From: Candidula unifasciata
Taxonomy: Eukaryota; Mollusca; Gastropoda; Stylommatophora; Geomitridae
DNA: 64,000 nt
Direction: 5' to 3'
NCBI GenBank assembly: GCA_905116865.2
Contig: CAJHNH020000793.1
Location: 1-64,000 of the forward strand
A model generated the notes under the pieces. It saw only the letters and a program-made list of their open reading frames with translations. It was not told where the DNA came from and did not search any database. The translations under genes were made by a program, and so were the position numbers. How positions within the stretch are numbered: the stretch's first letter is position 1; each line of letters opens with the position of its first letter. Of this stretch, positions 34,554-45,718 are shown piece by piece.

Positions 34554-34714
34554 GATTAAAGTATTTGACTTGTGTGGGAACTCTTATGAATACAGGTCCC
34601 AAATTATTCACTGTAAATAAAAATCATTCAAGGCCTCAAGAGGTCATATAGTTTTAAATATTAAGTATGAATACTACGAACTATGCTTCGCATTATTATA
34701 TATTTCATGGGAAA

Positions 34715-35060
34715 CGAACTCTTGAGTCTTTGGTAGTGCAGTTGTAAGTATTCCGCCGGTCGCATGGGTGACCGGTGTTCGTTTCCCCGCCGAGTGATAA
34801 TTTTTTTTTTTGCCCTAAAAAACCAGTGGTTAGCACATTGTGTTGTGGTTGACAGGCTGCGATAGCGCTAGCACGATGTTCTGTAGTCATGTCACGGGTA
34901 GGTATTCTTCTTTCTTTTTGTTCGCCCTTGAAAGGAGGGTTGGCACGTTGTGTTGTGGTTTACAGCTAATCTGCGATATATCTGCGCTTATTGCCCCAAA
35001 ACATCCGATGTCAGCAAAGTCCTAATTAGTCGCCTTTTACATCATGCTTTTTAGGTGGCG
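34715..35060 (-). repeat. SINE cluster: tRNA-like head piece and two SINE C2 fragments
   Basis: 34725-34790 shows a tRNA-like GGTGACCGGTGTTCG motif. 34825-34880 and 34935-35055 each carry GCACATTGTGTTGTGG or GCACGTTGTGTTGTGG and the second has CATCCGATGTCAGCAAAGTC. Confidence 0.55.
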
Positions 35061-35061
35061 G

Positions 35062-35312
35062 GACTCTCCGTGGCGGAGCAGCTAGATGCTCGCTGCGGAT
35101 TGGAAGGTCGTGACTAATTTTCAAAAATGACCTTGGCTTCCAGGTCGACCCAGTGGGTACCGGGTGCAGTCCCGGGAAGTAAAGGCGGCTGGCGTGATGC
35201 TGACCACATCACCCATCTTGTGCTGATTGGTCTATAAAAATATAGGTCTAGCCCTCTATGCCCTATACGCCTAGAGGCATGGATTAGGGTCCTTTTTTTT
35301 AGGCGGCAGTGG
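35062..35312 (+). repeat. SINE B copy
   Basis: CCGTGGCGGAGCAGCTAGATG head, CAGGTCGACCCAGTGGG, GATTGGTCTATAAAAATATA, GCCCTCTATGCCCTATACGC tail region. A short deletion follows the B box. Confidence 0.85.
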
Positions 35313-35394
35313 GTCTGTTATTTTTGTTCCTCAAACAAGTGGCCCTGGAACCCACAAGGCGAGTCATGGGTGATGTGAACAATGGATCAAAAAC

Positions 35395-35511
35395 TATTCC
35401 TTCCCATGATGCTTGAATGGATCGATAACTACTTCTTCCCATGATGCTTGAACAGTGGATCATAATCTATTCCTTACCATGACGCTTTAATGGATCTAAA
35501 ACTATTACTCC
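35395..35511 (+). repeat. Short tandem repeat, about 37-bp unit, four degenerate copies
   Basis: Each unit has ATGGATC...AACTA(C/T)T.CTTCCCATGATGCTTG-type sequence. It ends at the poly(G) run. Confidence 0.7.
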
Positions 35512-35538
35512 GGGGGGGGGGGGGGGGTGGGGGGGTGG

Positions 35539-35568
<30 letters not shown>
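35512..35568 (+). repeat. 57-bp G-rich run
   Basis: 53 of 57 positions are G, with only four T interruptions. It lies 520 bp upstream of the helicase gene start codon. The exact length is uncertain. Confidence 0.95.
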
Positions 35569-35569
<1 letters not shown>

Positions 35570-35690
35570 TACTGCATGTCATAAAAAGGCAACTAATTAG
35601 GAGTTTGCTGAAATTGGAAATACTGTGCTGAAAGGCACAAATATCATAGCCTAGCTGTAAACCACAACAGAACATACCAGTCACCCTTTA
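35570..35690 (+). repeat. SINE C2 fragment
   Basis: GCAACTAATTAGGAGTTTGC, GAAAGGCACAAATATCATAG, CCTAGCTGTAAACCACAACA. Confidence 0.65.
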
Positions 35691-35734
35691 AGGTCCAGCA
35701 CAGAAGAAGGTCAGGCCATATTCTATTTTCACAG

Positions 35735-35945
35735 ACATCAACTTGTAATACACAGTTTCTCATATTTTTTACTTTCTACTTTCTACGAGAGACACATGAC
35801 AACTTGTAATACATAGTTTCTCATATTTTTTAATTTGTGTTTTATTTCAGAGTGCAGTTGTGTTGGTTTGAAAACTGATTGACAGTGTAACATCATTTTT
35901 TACTTTCTTCGAGAGACACATGACAACTTGTAATGCTGTTATGTT
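35735..35945 (+). repeat. Direct repeat, partly triplicated, at the 5' end of the helicase gene
   Basis: GAGAGACACATGACAACTTG and CAGTTTCTCATATTTTTTA-type blocks occur at about 35738-35815 and again at 35800-35845 and 35910-35935. A good acceptor-like TTTGTGTTTTATTTCAG ends at 35851 inside it, so a 5' untranslated exon may start there. Confidence 0.55.
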
Positions 35946-36074
35946 TTTTCATGACAAATGGCGATTTAAGAAACTGCCATGGATTGTGTAATTAAATGAA
36001 AGAAATTATATTGATGGCAATTCTAAAAGACATGAAACTATTGAACAGTTGAAACCTTGGGGGACAAAGGAAAT

Positions 36075-36095
36075 ATGCTGAGGAAATATGAGTGA
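36075..36095 (+). other. Short upstream ORF overlapping the helicase start codon
   Basis: ATG at 36075 opens six codons (MLRKYE) and stops at TGA 36093-36095, overlapping the main ATG at 36088 in another frame. Both ATGs have A at -3. It matters only if the transcript includes this stretch, which is not proven. Confidence 0.45.
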
Positions 36096-39000
36096 TTTCG
36101 TTTTTGAAACGAAGTCAAGCTCATCATCACAAAGCGGGGATGTTACATTGTCATCTAGCAATAGTAGTGTTTCTTCGCAACAAAACAGTCCTGGTAACCA
36201 GTCACAAACCAGACGCAGACACAGTCTATCTCTTAGAAAGATAAAAAGAGAAAGTAGTGACCCATCAGATTCCTGTGTCAGCACCTCTGTAGAAAATAAA
36301 TCAAGGCAGTCTCTGTTCAGCTCCATGGAAAATCCAAGTACACATACCAGTACCACTAGCAAAAACAACTGTGAGTTTGGGAAATCTTGCTCAAGTCAAA
36401 GTGTTGGAAATAGTACATCATTAAGACCTTTAACAGAACACTATGGGAATCATTCAAGAAATAAGGAGGTTAAAACTGCAGACATATTTGATATCTGTGA
36501 ATTAAATATGTCATCACAGAGAAGCTCGTCAAGCATGTCTTCTCAGCATGAGGAAGTTGAGCTCAGGTTACAGCCTGAACATGGCCACCTTGTATCTAAT
36601 GAACAGAGACAAAGGGAAAAAAAGGGAAATACAGAAGAACACGAAGAGAACTCTAAAGGGCACAGGGCTAGGAAGTCCCTATTCGCTAGTTTAGAAGGGC
36701 CATCATCCAGTTCTAGTGATAGTAAAAAAGTATCTGGATCAGTTGTGTCTTGTGCTGAGAGGCTTGGTAATGCCTCAAATGTAGGAAAAACAAGCCAAAA
36801 ATCCCTAGTTAAACCACATCATCATATAGAAAGTCAAAAGCAGCACCCATGTAGTAGTTCACACCTTGATGCCTCCAGTGATATAAGTGAGGCCGCAAAT
36901 ATTTTTGATACTTTTTCTCATGAAGAGAAGTCTAAGGCAGACAATTACAGTTTGGCAACATCAAAACTTCTAGATCAGACTAAAGAAATTAAGTTTGGTA
37001 CCAATGCTGTGAAGGATACACCGAAACAAAAGTCATCTGAAGGTGCAATTATGGTAGATGATTCACCTGATAGAAACACAAGCTTTTATAATTCCGACTT
37101 CAGATTACCTACCCATGGGGAAGAAAATGCTGGCCGAGGAAAACCACATTTAACGCATCAAGGTTCCAAAAATGGAAGGGACAGACAAGAAAATATCTCC
37201 AGTGCCTCCTTTTCACAGGCAGACAGTGCGGGTCTGAAAAAATTATCTCAGCGACAGACATCTAGTCTATCAGCAATTCTGTTTGAACAATTAAAGCAAC
37301 AAAGACCAGCTATAAAAAAATTGCTGCAATCACAAATTTTGGATGCGTCTGTAAAGCAGAATTCACAGAAGAAACTCACAGAAGACACTGTAGTTATTAG
37401 TTCTGATGAAGAAGCAGACGGGGGACAGAAAAGTCACCAAGTACAAACAAGTCAGAGAAGAGGATCAGGGTTCAGTAAGGAAACTCTCGGTTTGAGAATA
37501 AGCAAGTTTCAGAAACAAGCCTCATCCACTCAGAAACAAACCCCGTCCACTCAGAAACAAACCTCATCCACTCCTAAACAAAACTCTTCCACAAATGTAA
37601 AACAGAGCTACAAATGCAATGAACAAATGGTCACAGACAGCTTGAATTCCAATGGTTCATGTCATGCTAATGTCATAGAAACATTTCCAGCACTTATTAA
37701 TAGCTCTAGCATTTCAAAATCTAAAGAGACTCATGATAATTCTATGAGATCTTCATTATGTCAAGAGACTCCTGATGGTTCTAGAAGATCTTCATTATGT
37801 CAGGAGACTCCTGATAGTTCTAGGAGATCTTCATTATGTCAAGAGACTCATGCTAGTTCTAGAAGATCTTCATTATCTGAACAGACTCATGATAGTTCTA
37901 GAAGATCTTCATTATCTGAACAGACTCATGATAGTTCTAGAAGATCTTCATTATTATCTGAACAGACTCATGCTAGCTCTAGGAGATCTTCATTATCTGA
38001 AGAGATTCCTTACCAAGGAGAACAACCCAGTGAGGATAATATAAAAAAACATTACGGAATTCCCAGTTTTGTTACAATGTCATCTGATACCTCGGAGAGA
38101 TCAATGCCTTCCTTGCAGAGAAAACAGTCCAGCATTTATAGGAATAGTTCGTTTGAAGAATGTTCTCCTCCTCTGTTATCCCAGCATCCTCTGCAGTCCC
38201 CTACATCATTGCATCCGCCTGAGGTAATCCATCTTGTTGATTCACCTTCACCATTAAAGAATGATGTCAACAGGTCTGCAGATGATGATTTTACCTCATC
38301 TGAGAGCAGCATGTTCACTGAAGGCTCAGTTCCTAACTCTGCTAGCCCTGACCTCAGACAGATGGTGGGTGATATTCTAGATATGATTGATGCAGCAGTT
38401 GATGACCAACACTCAGTAGGAACCACACATTCAGTGTGTAGTTCAAGCAGTCAAAAAGATCCACTCTTGCAGTCGAGGGAACTGAAGTCCACTAAGCCTT
38501 CAAATTCTTCTGAACCTTCAACAAGACAGTTAAACATTGAGACAGACCTGAAAGTTACACAGAAGGAGGGTTATAATATTCCCCCAGGAGTTGATGAAAA
38601 GCCTCATCATGATTCAGAAAAGAATAAGGATGTTTGTATATTAGATTCAGATGAGGAAATTATTATGAACGAATCGTTTGAGGACACACATAGTTCAGAG
38701 AGGCAGGAATCTGTGGACACTGTAAAGGATGGAGGAGCAAATGGTTATGATGTGAGTAACATGGATGGTCAGGTCTTGGCTGAACGAACAGCATTAAATC
38801 ATCTGAAGGAAAATAAAGAAGGCTCTCTTAAGGACACATCAGGCTCTAGAATAGATGCAGGTTTGGCATTGTTTAAAGAAGATAAGGATCAGAATGATAA
38901 GGTTCCTCTATTGTCGTCTACATCGGAGCAACAGTGCGCACATGAACCTTCAGCAGCTGCAGATTTCAGTGTTGTTACTGCCCAGTCTCCTGGAGGCAGG

Positions 39001-42000
39001 GACCAGACTTTGGCTGCAACTCTTGCAGTGGTGAAAGAAGAAGTAGATGGTGCTGCTTTTACTGGTGCGGCTGATGCTTCTATGTATACCCAAATCAATG
39101 ATGACCTTTATATATTAGACTCAGATGATGATGAATTTTTCATGAGCCAATCAGTTTTGAGTAACCATGGTGAAGATATTCCGGCGAAAGACAAGAGTGG
39201 TCAAGCTTTAGAAGCAGACCTTCCAGTTGTGAAAGAAGAAGTAGATGGCGCTGCTTCTACTGGTGCGGCAGATGCTTCTATGTATTCTGAAATCAATGAT
39301 GACCTTTATATATTAGACTCAGATGATGATGAATTTTTCATGACTCAGTCAGTTCTGAATAACCCAGGTTCAGAGAAACAAGAAGATGGGCAGAATTGTA
39401 TTGAAAATGAAAGGGAATCTGAGATGCATGAAAAGTGCAGCCTTGATTTGTTTGAGGATGAAGATGAAATAACAAATGATAAACAGCTGGGCAAAAAAGA
39501 GGCAGTTTTCAGAAAAGATATGCCAAGGTGCAGTTCAGCTTATGATGATGATGATGATGATATGGACTTTGAAATAGGTAACAATGAAAATGATAACTTT
39601 GGTAACCTCTGCAAAGAAACTCAGTTCTTTGCTCCGCTACCTCAAGAAAACACTGATGATGGTTGTCCAGAAATTGCTAAGATTGGAAACAGTGATGATG
39701 GCAAAGAACCATGTGAAGTGAATAAAGATGACATGGCAAAGAACAACTTGGATGATGATGATGATGATGATTATTTTTTCTCACAGATGGATGATGTGAA
39801 TGATGCATATTTTGCGGATACTCAGGTAGACTATACAAATCAGTCGGATGATGAATTTGATGATGCTGAAGGTAAAGAAGAGTGTGATGGTGAGACGAAT
39901 AATAGGAGAATTGACAAGAGCTCACCTGTCACATGTGACCGACGTGACACATCATTAGAAGATCCACAGCATGTTGAATACAGTACAGTGTCTGCTTGTG
40001 AGACTGAGGACACCCAAGACCCATTCACTGTTCAGACTCAGGTGTGTTACCCCTCAACAGCAGATGCTCAAAATGAGTACGACGTGGCAACACTTCCAGT
40101 TTCCATCATGGTGGATGAAGACTCACAGGCTCGCATTAACAGGGAGGTTACAACAAAACACATTTTGCATGACAAAAGTTCAGCTGTCTTCTTAAAAACA
40201 CCGGACCAGAATGTACAGGAAGGACAGGAACTTGCTATGTCTCCACTGCCTAATGCTGACACACAAGATCCATTTGGCCTTGAAACACAGCTTGATTCTG
40301 ATTTATCAATGACAGAACATCATTCATTTGAACAGGAGCATCTTCCAGCTTCACAGAAATCACGTATGCAAAGTGTATTCATGATGGAAACGCAGGAATG
40401 TTTCCAAAGAGAGGACCAGAACATAGATCCCTATAATCAGGAAACACAAGCAGTGTCTCCTACTAACAGTGACAGTTCTGATTGTATCTTCACTTCTGTG
40501 CAGACGCAGATCATTCCGGAACCAGAAGTGAATGGCAGAAATAAAACTGACAGGGAGACAGTTGGAGATTTTGCCTCAGTAAAGGAAGGTGATCACAGTT
40601 TTTCAGGCACTGAAACATTGAACAGTTTTAGGTTAGCAAAAAATGATCAGTATAAAAATGGATCTCGTACATCTGGTGTTTTCCTGAATGATAGTGACAG
40701 ACAAGATAAATGTACCATCAGTAGACAAAAAAATGATCAGCTAGTAGCAGAAAAGGATGCTTTCAAAGGACAGACACAGGTACTCTCTTCAGGTAAAGAA
40801 TTACTAAGTCCATATAACATAGCCACACAGACACATGTTCGGTCTCATTCAAGTGATGATCAACCAGTTTTGGCATTACTGAATGATGACAACACACAAA
40901 ATCAGTTTGATGCACATGATAATGATCCCCTTGTGCTCTCAGAAGAAGACAATGCTTATGAGAAGCAGACACAAGTGTTTTCACCAACTCAAGAATTGCA
41001 AACTTCATACAACTTGGCAACACAGAATTATGCCCGGTCAGTCGCTAAAGACCAGCAAGCAGATGGGGCATTGTCCAAAGATGATGACCAGCAGGAGCAG
41101 TTTGACTTCAGTGCACAAGTTAATGATCATGTACAGTCAGAAGCAGAAGAAGATGTTTATGGGGGACAGACGCAAGCATTTTCACCACTTCAAGAATTGC
41201 AAACTTCATACAACTTGGCAACACAGAATTATGCCCGGTCAGTCGCTAAAGACCAGCAAGCAGATGGGGCATTGTCCAAAGATGATGACCAGCAGGAGCA
41301 GTTTGACTTCAGTGCACAAGTTAATGATCATGTACAGTCAGAAGAAGAAGAAGATGTTTATGGGGGACAGACGCAAGCATTTTCACCACTTCAAGAATTG
41401 CAAACTTCATACAACTTGGCAACACAGAAATATGCCCAGTCAGACGCTAAAGACCAGCAAGCAGATGGGGCATTGTCCAAAGGTGATGACCTGCAGAATC
41501 AGTTTGACTTCAGTGCACAAGTTGATGATCATGTGCAGTCAGAAGAAGAAGATGCTTATGGGGGACAAACGCAAGCATTTTCTCCAGGTAAAGATTCACA
41601 AAGTTGTTATGGTTTAGCAACACAGAAATATGTTCCGTATGGATTAGGCGGCGATCAGGAAGCTGTTATAATATTGAGTGATGATGACACGCAGGACCCA
41701 GTTGACCTCGATGCACAAGTTAATGATTCAGTGCAATCAGAAGAGGATTTTGCTTATGGAGGGCAGACACAGGCCCTTTCTCCAGGCCAAGATTCACCGA
41801 CTTCATATGATATAGCAACACAGAAATACGTTCAGCCTGAATCCAGTCATGATCAAGCATCTATTGTATTATCGGATGATGATGATACACCCAGTGGATT
41901 TGACCTTAGTAAACAAGTTAATGATCAGTTGCAGTCAGATGAAGATTATGCTTATAGAGCACAAACGCAAGCATTTTCTTCAGCTAAATCTTTGCAAAGT

Positions 42001-45000
42001 TTATACAATGTTGCAACACAGAAAAATGTTTCTTCAGAAGTGAATGATCACCGTTTGTTTGATATTCATACACTTGTAGATTCTCCCCTGCCGTTGAATG
42101 ATGCTATACAAGATCCTTTCGATGACAAAGCGCACACAATACTGCAACCATCCTCAAATGACAAACATGTTTATGAAATGCAGACACTTGCAAATGCTCC
42201 ACTGGAAGAATCTGAGAGTGTCTATAATATGGCAACACAAAGACAGTTTGAGTCAGAAGACAAAGACCCTGGTATACATGATAAAGAAAAATATTGCATT
42301 ATACGTTCTGTGGGTGCCTTAGAAGATAGATGTCTTTTTGAACAGGAGACACTAGCAAGATCTCAGAGTAAAGAAACTGGTGACTTCTTTAACATGCAAA
42401 CACAGCCAGATAGAAATAACCATGCCTTGATTGGCAATGAGATGCCTATAACCTCATTAGATGAAGACACTCAAGATCCTGTTGATTGTGAGACACAAGC
42501 TGCCCGTCTTGCTTCAGAAGATACACATCCTGGTGAAAGAGAAATACTCGCTACATGTCGAGATGAAGACTGTGAGAATTTGTACAGTAAGGCAACACAG
42601 AAAATATGTCAGCCAGAAAGAAACAGGCCAAATCCATACAGTAGAGAGATGTCTGCAATGTCTGCCAATGTGGAGGAAATGTTCTGTGCAGAACAATCTG
42701 ATGAAGAGAAACTCTCTCCATCCTCAACAGTGGATACTCAGGATCCTTTTGATATGGATACTGATTTCTCATCTTCAGAAGACTGTGAAGGAGAAACATT
42801 TGCAGCTTCTCCTGTGAACAGACAAGAGTGCAATATTTCAACTGAAACAGCACTTTCTCCTGTGAAAAAACAGGGTATCCCTAGCAGAGAAACAGTAGCG
42901 GCCCCTGCCAGTTCACATGGAGTTGATGAATCTAGCAGTGATTCTGAATGTTGTCTTACTTTAACAACACAGAAAAGTTCCTGTTCATCAACCATAGACC
43001 AAGATCCTTATTCTGTGCAAACACAAGCAGCGGCTTCATCATGTCATGAAGACATCCATGATCCTTTTAGTATTGAGACCCTGATAGATTCTCCCCCATA
43101 TGATAGAAAAACTAGTGAGGGCAACCAAGATCCTTATAGCTTAGAAACAGAAGCAGACACCTCATCATTTGAAATACAAAGCTCTGTAAGCAGAAAAACT
43201 GCATTAGCTAACTCTTCTGGTAATAGAGAGGCAGAAATGTATTATGTCATTGGAGTACACAATATGCCTCATGTACAAACATTGATTCCGCATGAAAAAT
43301 CAGCTGCAGATCATTCTGTGATTGGTACTGGTTCCAAGAAACCGCACATAGCTGCAGATCATTCTGTGATTGGTACTGGTTCCAAGAAACCGCACATAGC
43401 TGCAGAGCATTCAGTGATTGGTACTGGTTCTAAGGAACGGCACACTGAGTGTGATTTGAAAGTAATGGTGAAGAGTAATGCCCACTTACCGACACAAAAT
43501 AATGTATTAAAACATTCAGAGGACCATATTCATAAAGGCATAGAATTATTGACAGGCGAACAAACTGGAGATTCTCTTTTGCTAAACAAAGCTGCACACA
43601 ATAACATAGAAGAAAATATTAATTGCTCTCAAAACAATGACAGTGAAATGCAGTTAAATGCAAAGAATTCTGGCAATCAAATTTTGCCCACAGCGACAAA
43701 TACTGTGAGAAGCGTGGGGAAAAATAGTTCATCAAATTCCAACTTGATTAAAAACATTTCGCTGAATATCACACACAAAGACCACCAGCCATCTAAGGAT
43801 TTCTCAGATGCTGGTAATTCCGGTGAACAGGATTTTCAGAGTCCATATTTTGCAAAGCACAAACCAAATTCTCCTTCTTTTGAAGATACAAATATCACAG
43901 AGATATGTGGTCAGTCATCATCTGTTACAGGTGCTCCAGAGCTTTCCATTCAACCCAGACAGAAATGCCTTCAGTCTGAACCACCAAGCTTTTTACGACA
44001 GGCGTTCCAGGAAGACAAGCCAGCAGATAGGATTAGTACACTATCAGATAACAATTCTCAGTCAGAAGTTCATAAAAAACAGTCTACATCCTTACAGCCC
44101 CATAATTCCAGACTAGAAGGAAATGTTCAGAAAAATGTTACAGCTGCGGATGCATCTAACATTGGGCAGTCAGAAACAAAGAACATGCTTGTAAGAAACG
44201 GTGAAAAGAATGTATTTTCTAGTCTGAATGAAATGATTGTGTCTGGAGCCAAAGGATTGTCAACACATGATTCATGTATGGCTTCAGGTGAATCCTCCTG
44301 CACTCATCCTTTACAAGAAGACTTAATTTATCAGCATCCCAAAGAAAAAAGTATTGATCTTAGAGATGGTAATGTTGGTTCTGTAAAGCGACCTGCTGAA
44401 CACGGGGATGAAATATCAAGTAAAAGGAAATGTGTAGCCAAAGGTCAAGCTTTTGACCCTAAAACAGCAGGAGTGAAACGATCAAACCAAAATGAGCATA
44501 ATATTTTGCCAGGCTCCAAAAGAATAAAGCTGATAGCAGCTGAAAACACACATTCAGAGCATAAATGGATCAGTAGAAGAAAAGAAAACAACAGTGATGC
44601 GAAACAAAACAAATGCACCACTGTGGCAAAAAAGACTTCAAAATTCATAAGACCAAAGGGTAAAGGTGAAACCTTTAAAGAGAAGCTAAAATCTCAATTA
44701 GAAAAAGCAAAACAGGTGCTGAAAAGCCGCAGGATGGAGTCAGGATCATCATTCAAGCCTGTCGATGATCAAAAGGCTAAAAGCTGGGCGAATGATGATA
44801 ATGAAGATGTGGTTATGCCATCAACACAGGATATGATGAGTTTAGGGTTGCCTATTCTAAGTGCAAAACTCCCAGTCAGCAAAAAACATTTAGCGTCTGG
44901 CTTGCCAAGTCAAGGTAGATTAGCTTCAGATGATAAAAAGTTGCAAGATAAAGACAAAACTAGGTCAGGTGAAGAACTGAATGGTTTCTATGGAGGCAAA

Positions 45001-45718
45001 AGTAGCCTCCGATTTGACCTTTTGCCTTCTGTGCCCTTATTCTTGTCTGATAACAACAATGTATCATCTTCTGGGTCAGGCTCTGCTTTGCCTAGACAAT
45101 CAGCAGCCCCCTTGAAAACCCCACCTTCATCAATAACATCCTCCGCGCACTCAGCAGAACCATCTCTAGTTCCATCTTTGGTGATGCTCAGTTGTCAAAC
45201 AGCTTCAGGGTCTGAACCTGCTAAACTCATTACTCAAACACATACAGCGGGGATTCAACCAGACTTTAGCTCATCAGAAATATCCACTACTGAGACAACC
45301 CATACATCATTTGTCAAGTTCATACATGCAAGCACTGCCCTATCATCTCAGTCAGGAGTTTCAGTTCATAACCCAAGTCTTGTATCTTCAGTACCAGCGC
45401 TGGCATCAAAAACGTTTTATTCAAATGACCCAACACTGCAGGGCAGTTCAAAACAATTAATAAGTACTAAATCAAGCTATCCGGGAATCCTCAAAGGTAG
45501 TAAACTGGCAGAACCAAATAATTCTGGGGGGAAAGCAATGTCTAAAGTAACATTTAAAGATCCTTATCGTGAGCCTTTTTCATTGCAAAGACGGGAGGTC
45601 ACGCTACCTCAGGCAGATGTTTCGCAGCTAAATGAAGTTCCCAAGTGTAAGCCAGAAGCAAAGTTGTATTTTCTAACCACATTACTTCACTGGAATCCTG
45701 TATGGCTAAAAGAGAAAG
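36088..45718 (+). CDS. SETX: Senataxin gene, giant coding exon 1 (disordered region)
   Basis: Open for 9631 nt; donor AAAG|GTTAGT at 45718. ATG 36088 is the first in-frame ATG after an in-frame TGA at 36079-36081. Segments by residue: Ser-rich 1-540; 13-residue RRSSL array about 547-641; SIM-like motifs TVVISSDEE (about 435), VCILDSDEE (about 849), LYILDSDDDEFF (about 1007 and 1072), AVIILSDDD (about 1859), ASIVLSDDDD (about 1924); a 65-residue duplication containing DGAASTGAADASMY; Asp runs about 1155-1260; TQ-rich region about 1308-2316 with 67-residue tandem units; three copies of HSVIGTGSKKPHIAAD-type sequence (about 2408-2450); basic NLS-like stretches (SSKRKC, GSKRIKL, SRRKEN, KKTSKFIRPKGKGETFKEKL) about 2770-2890. 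The final approximately 20 residues start the folded pre-helicase region. Confidence 0.9.

Noticed and set aside
40883..41617. 244-residue open frame overlapping the helicase exon in another frame
   Set aside because: It exists because the 201-bp repeat is a multiple of three and free of stops in that frame. The composition (Met, His, Lys-rich) is a shadow of the TQ array.
36088..45718. MDC1 orthologue
   Set aside because: TQxF motifs resemble MDC1, but no FHA or BRCT domains are present, and the exon splices in phase into senataxin-type helicase exons.
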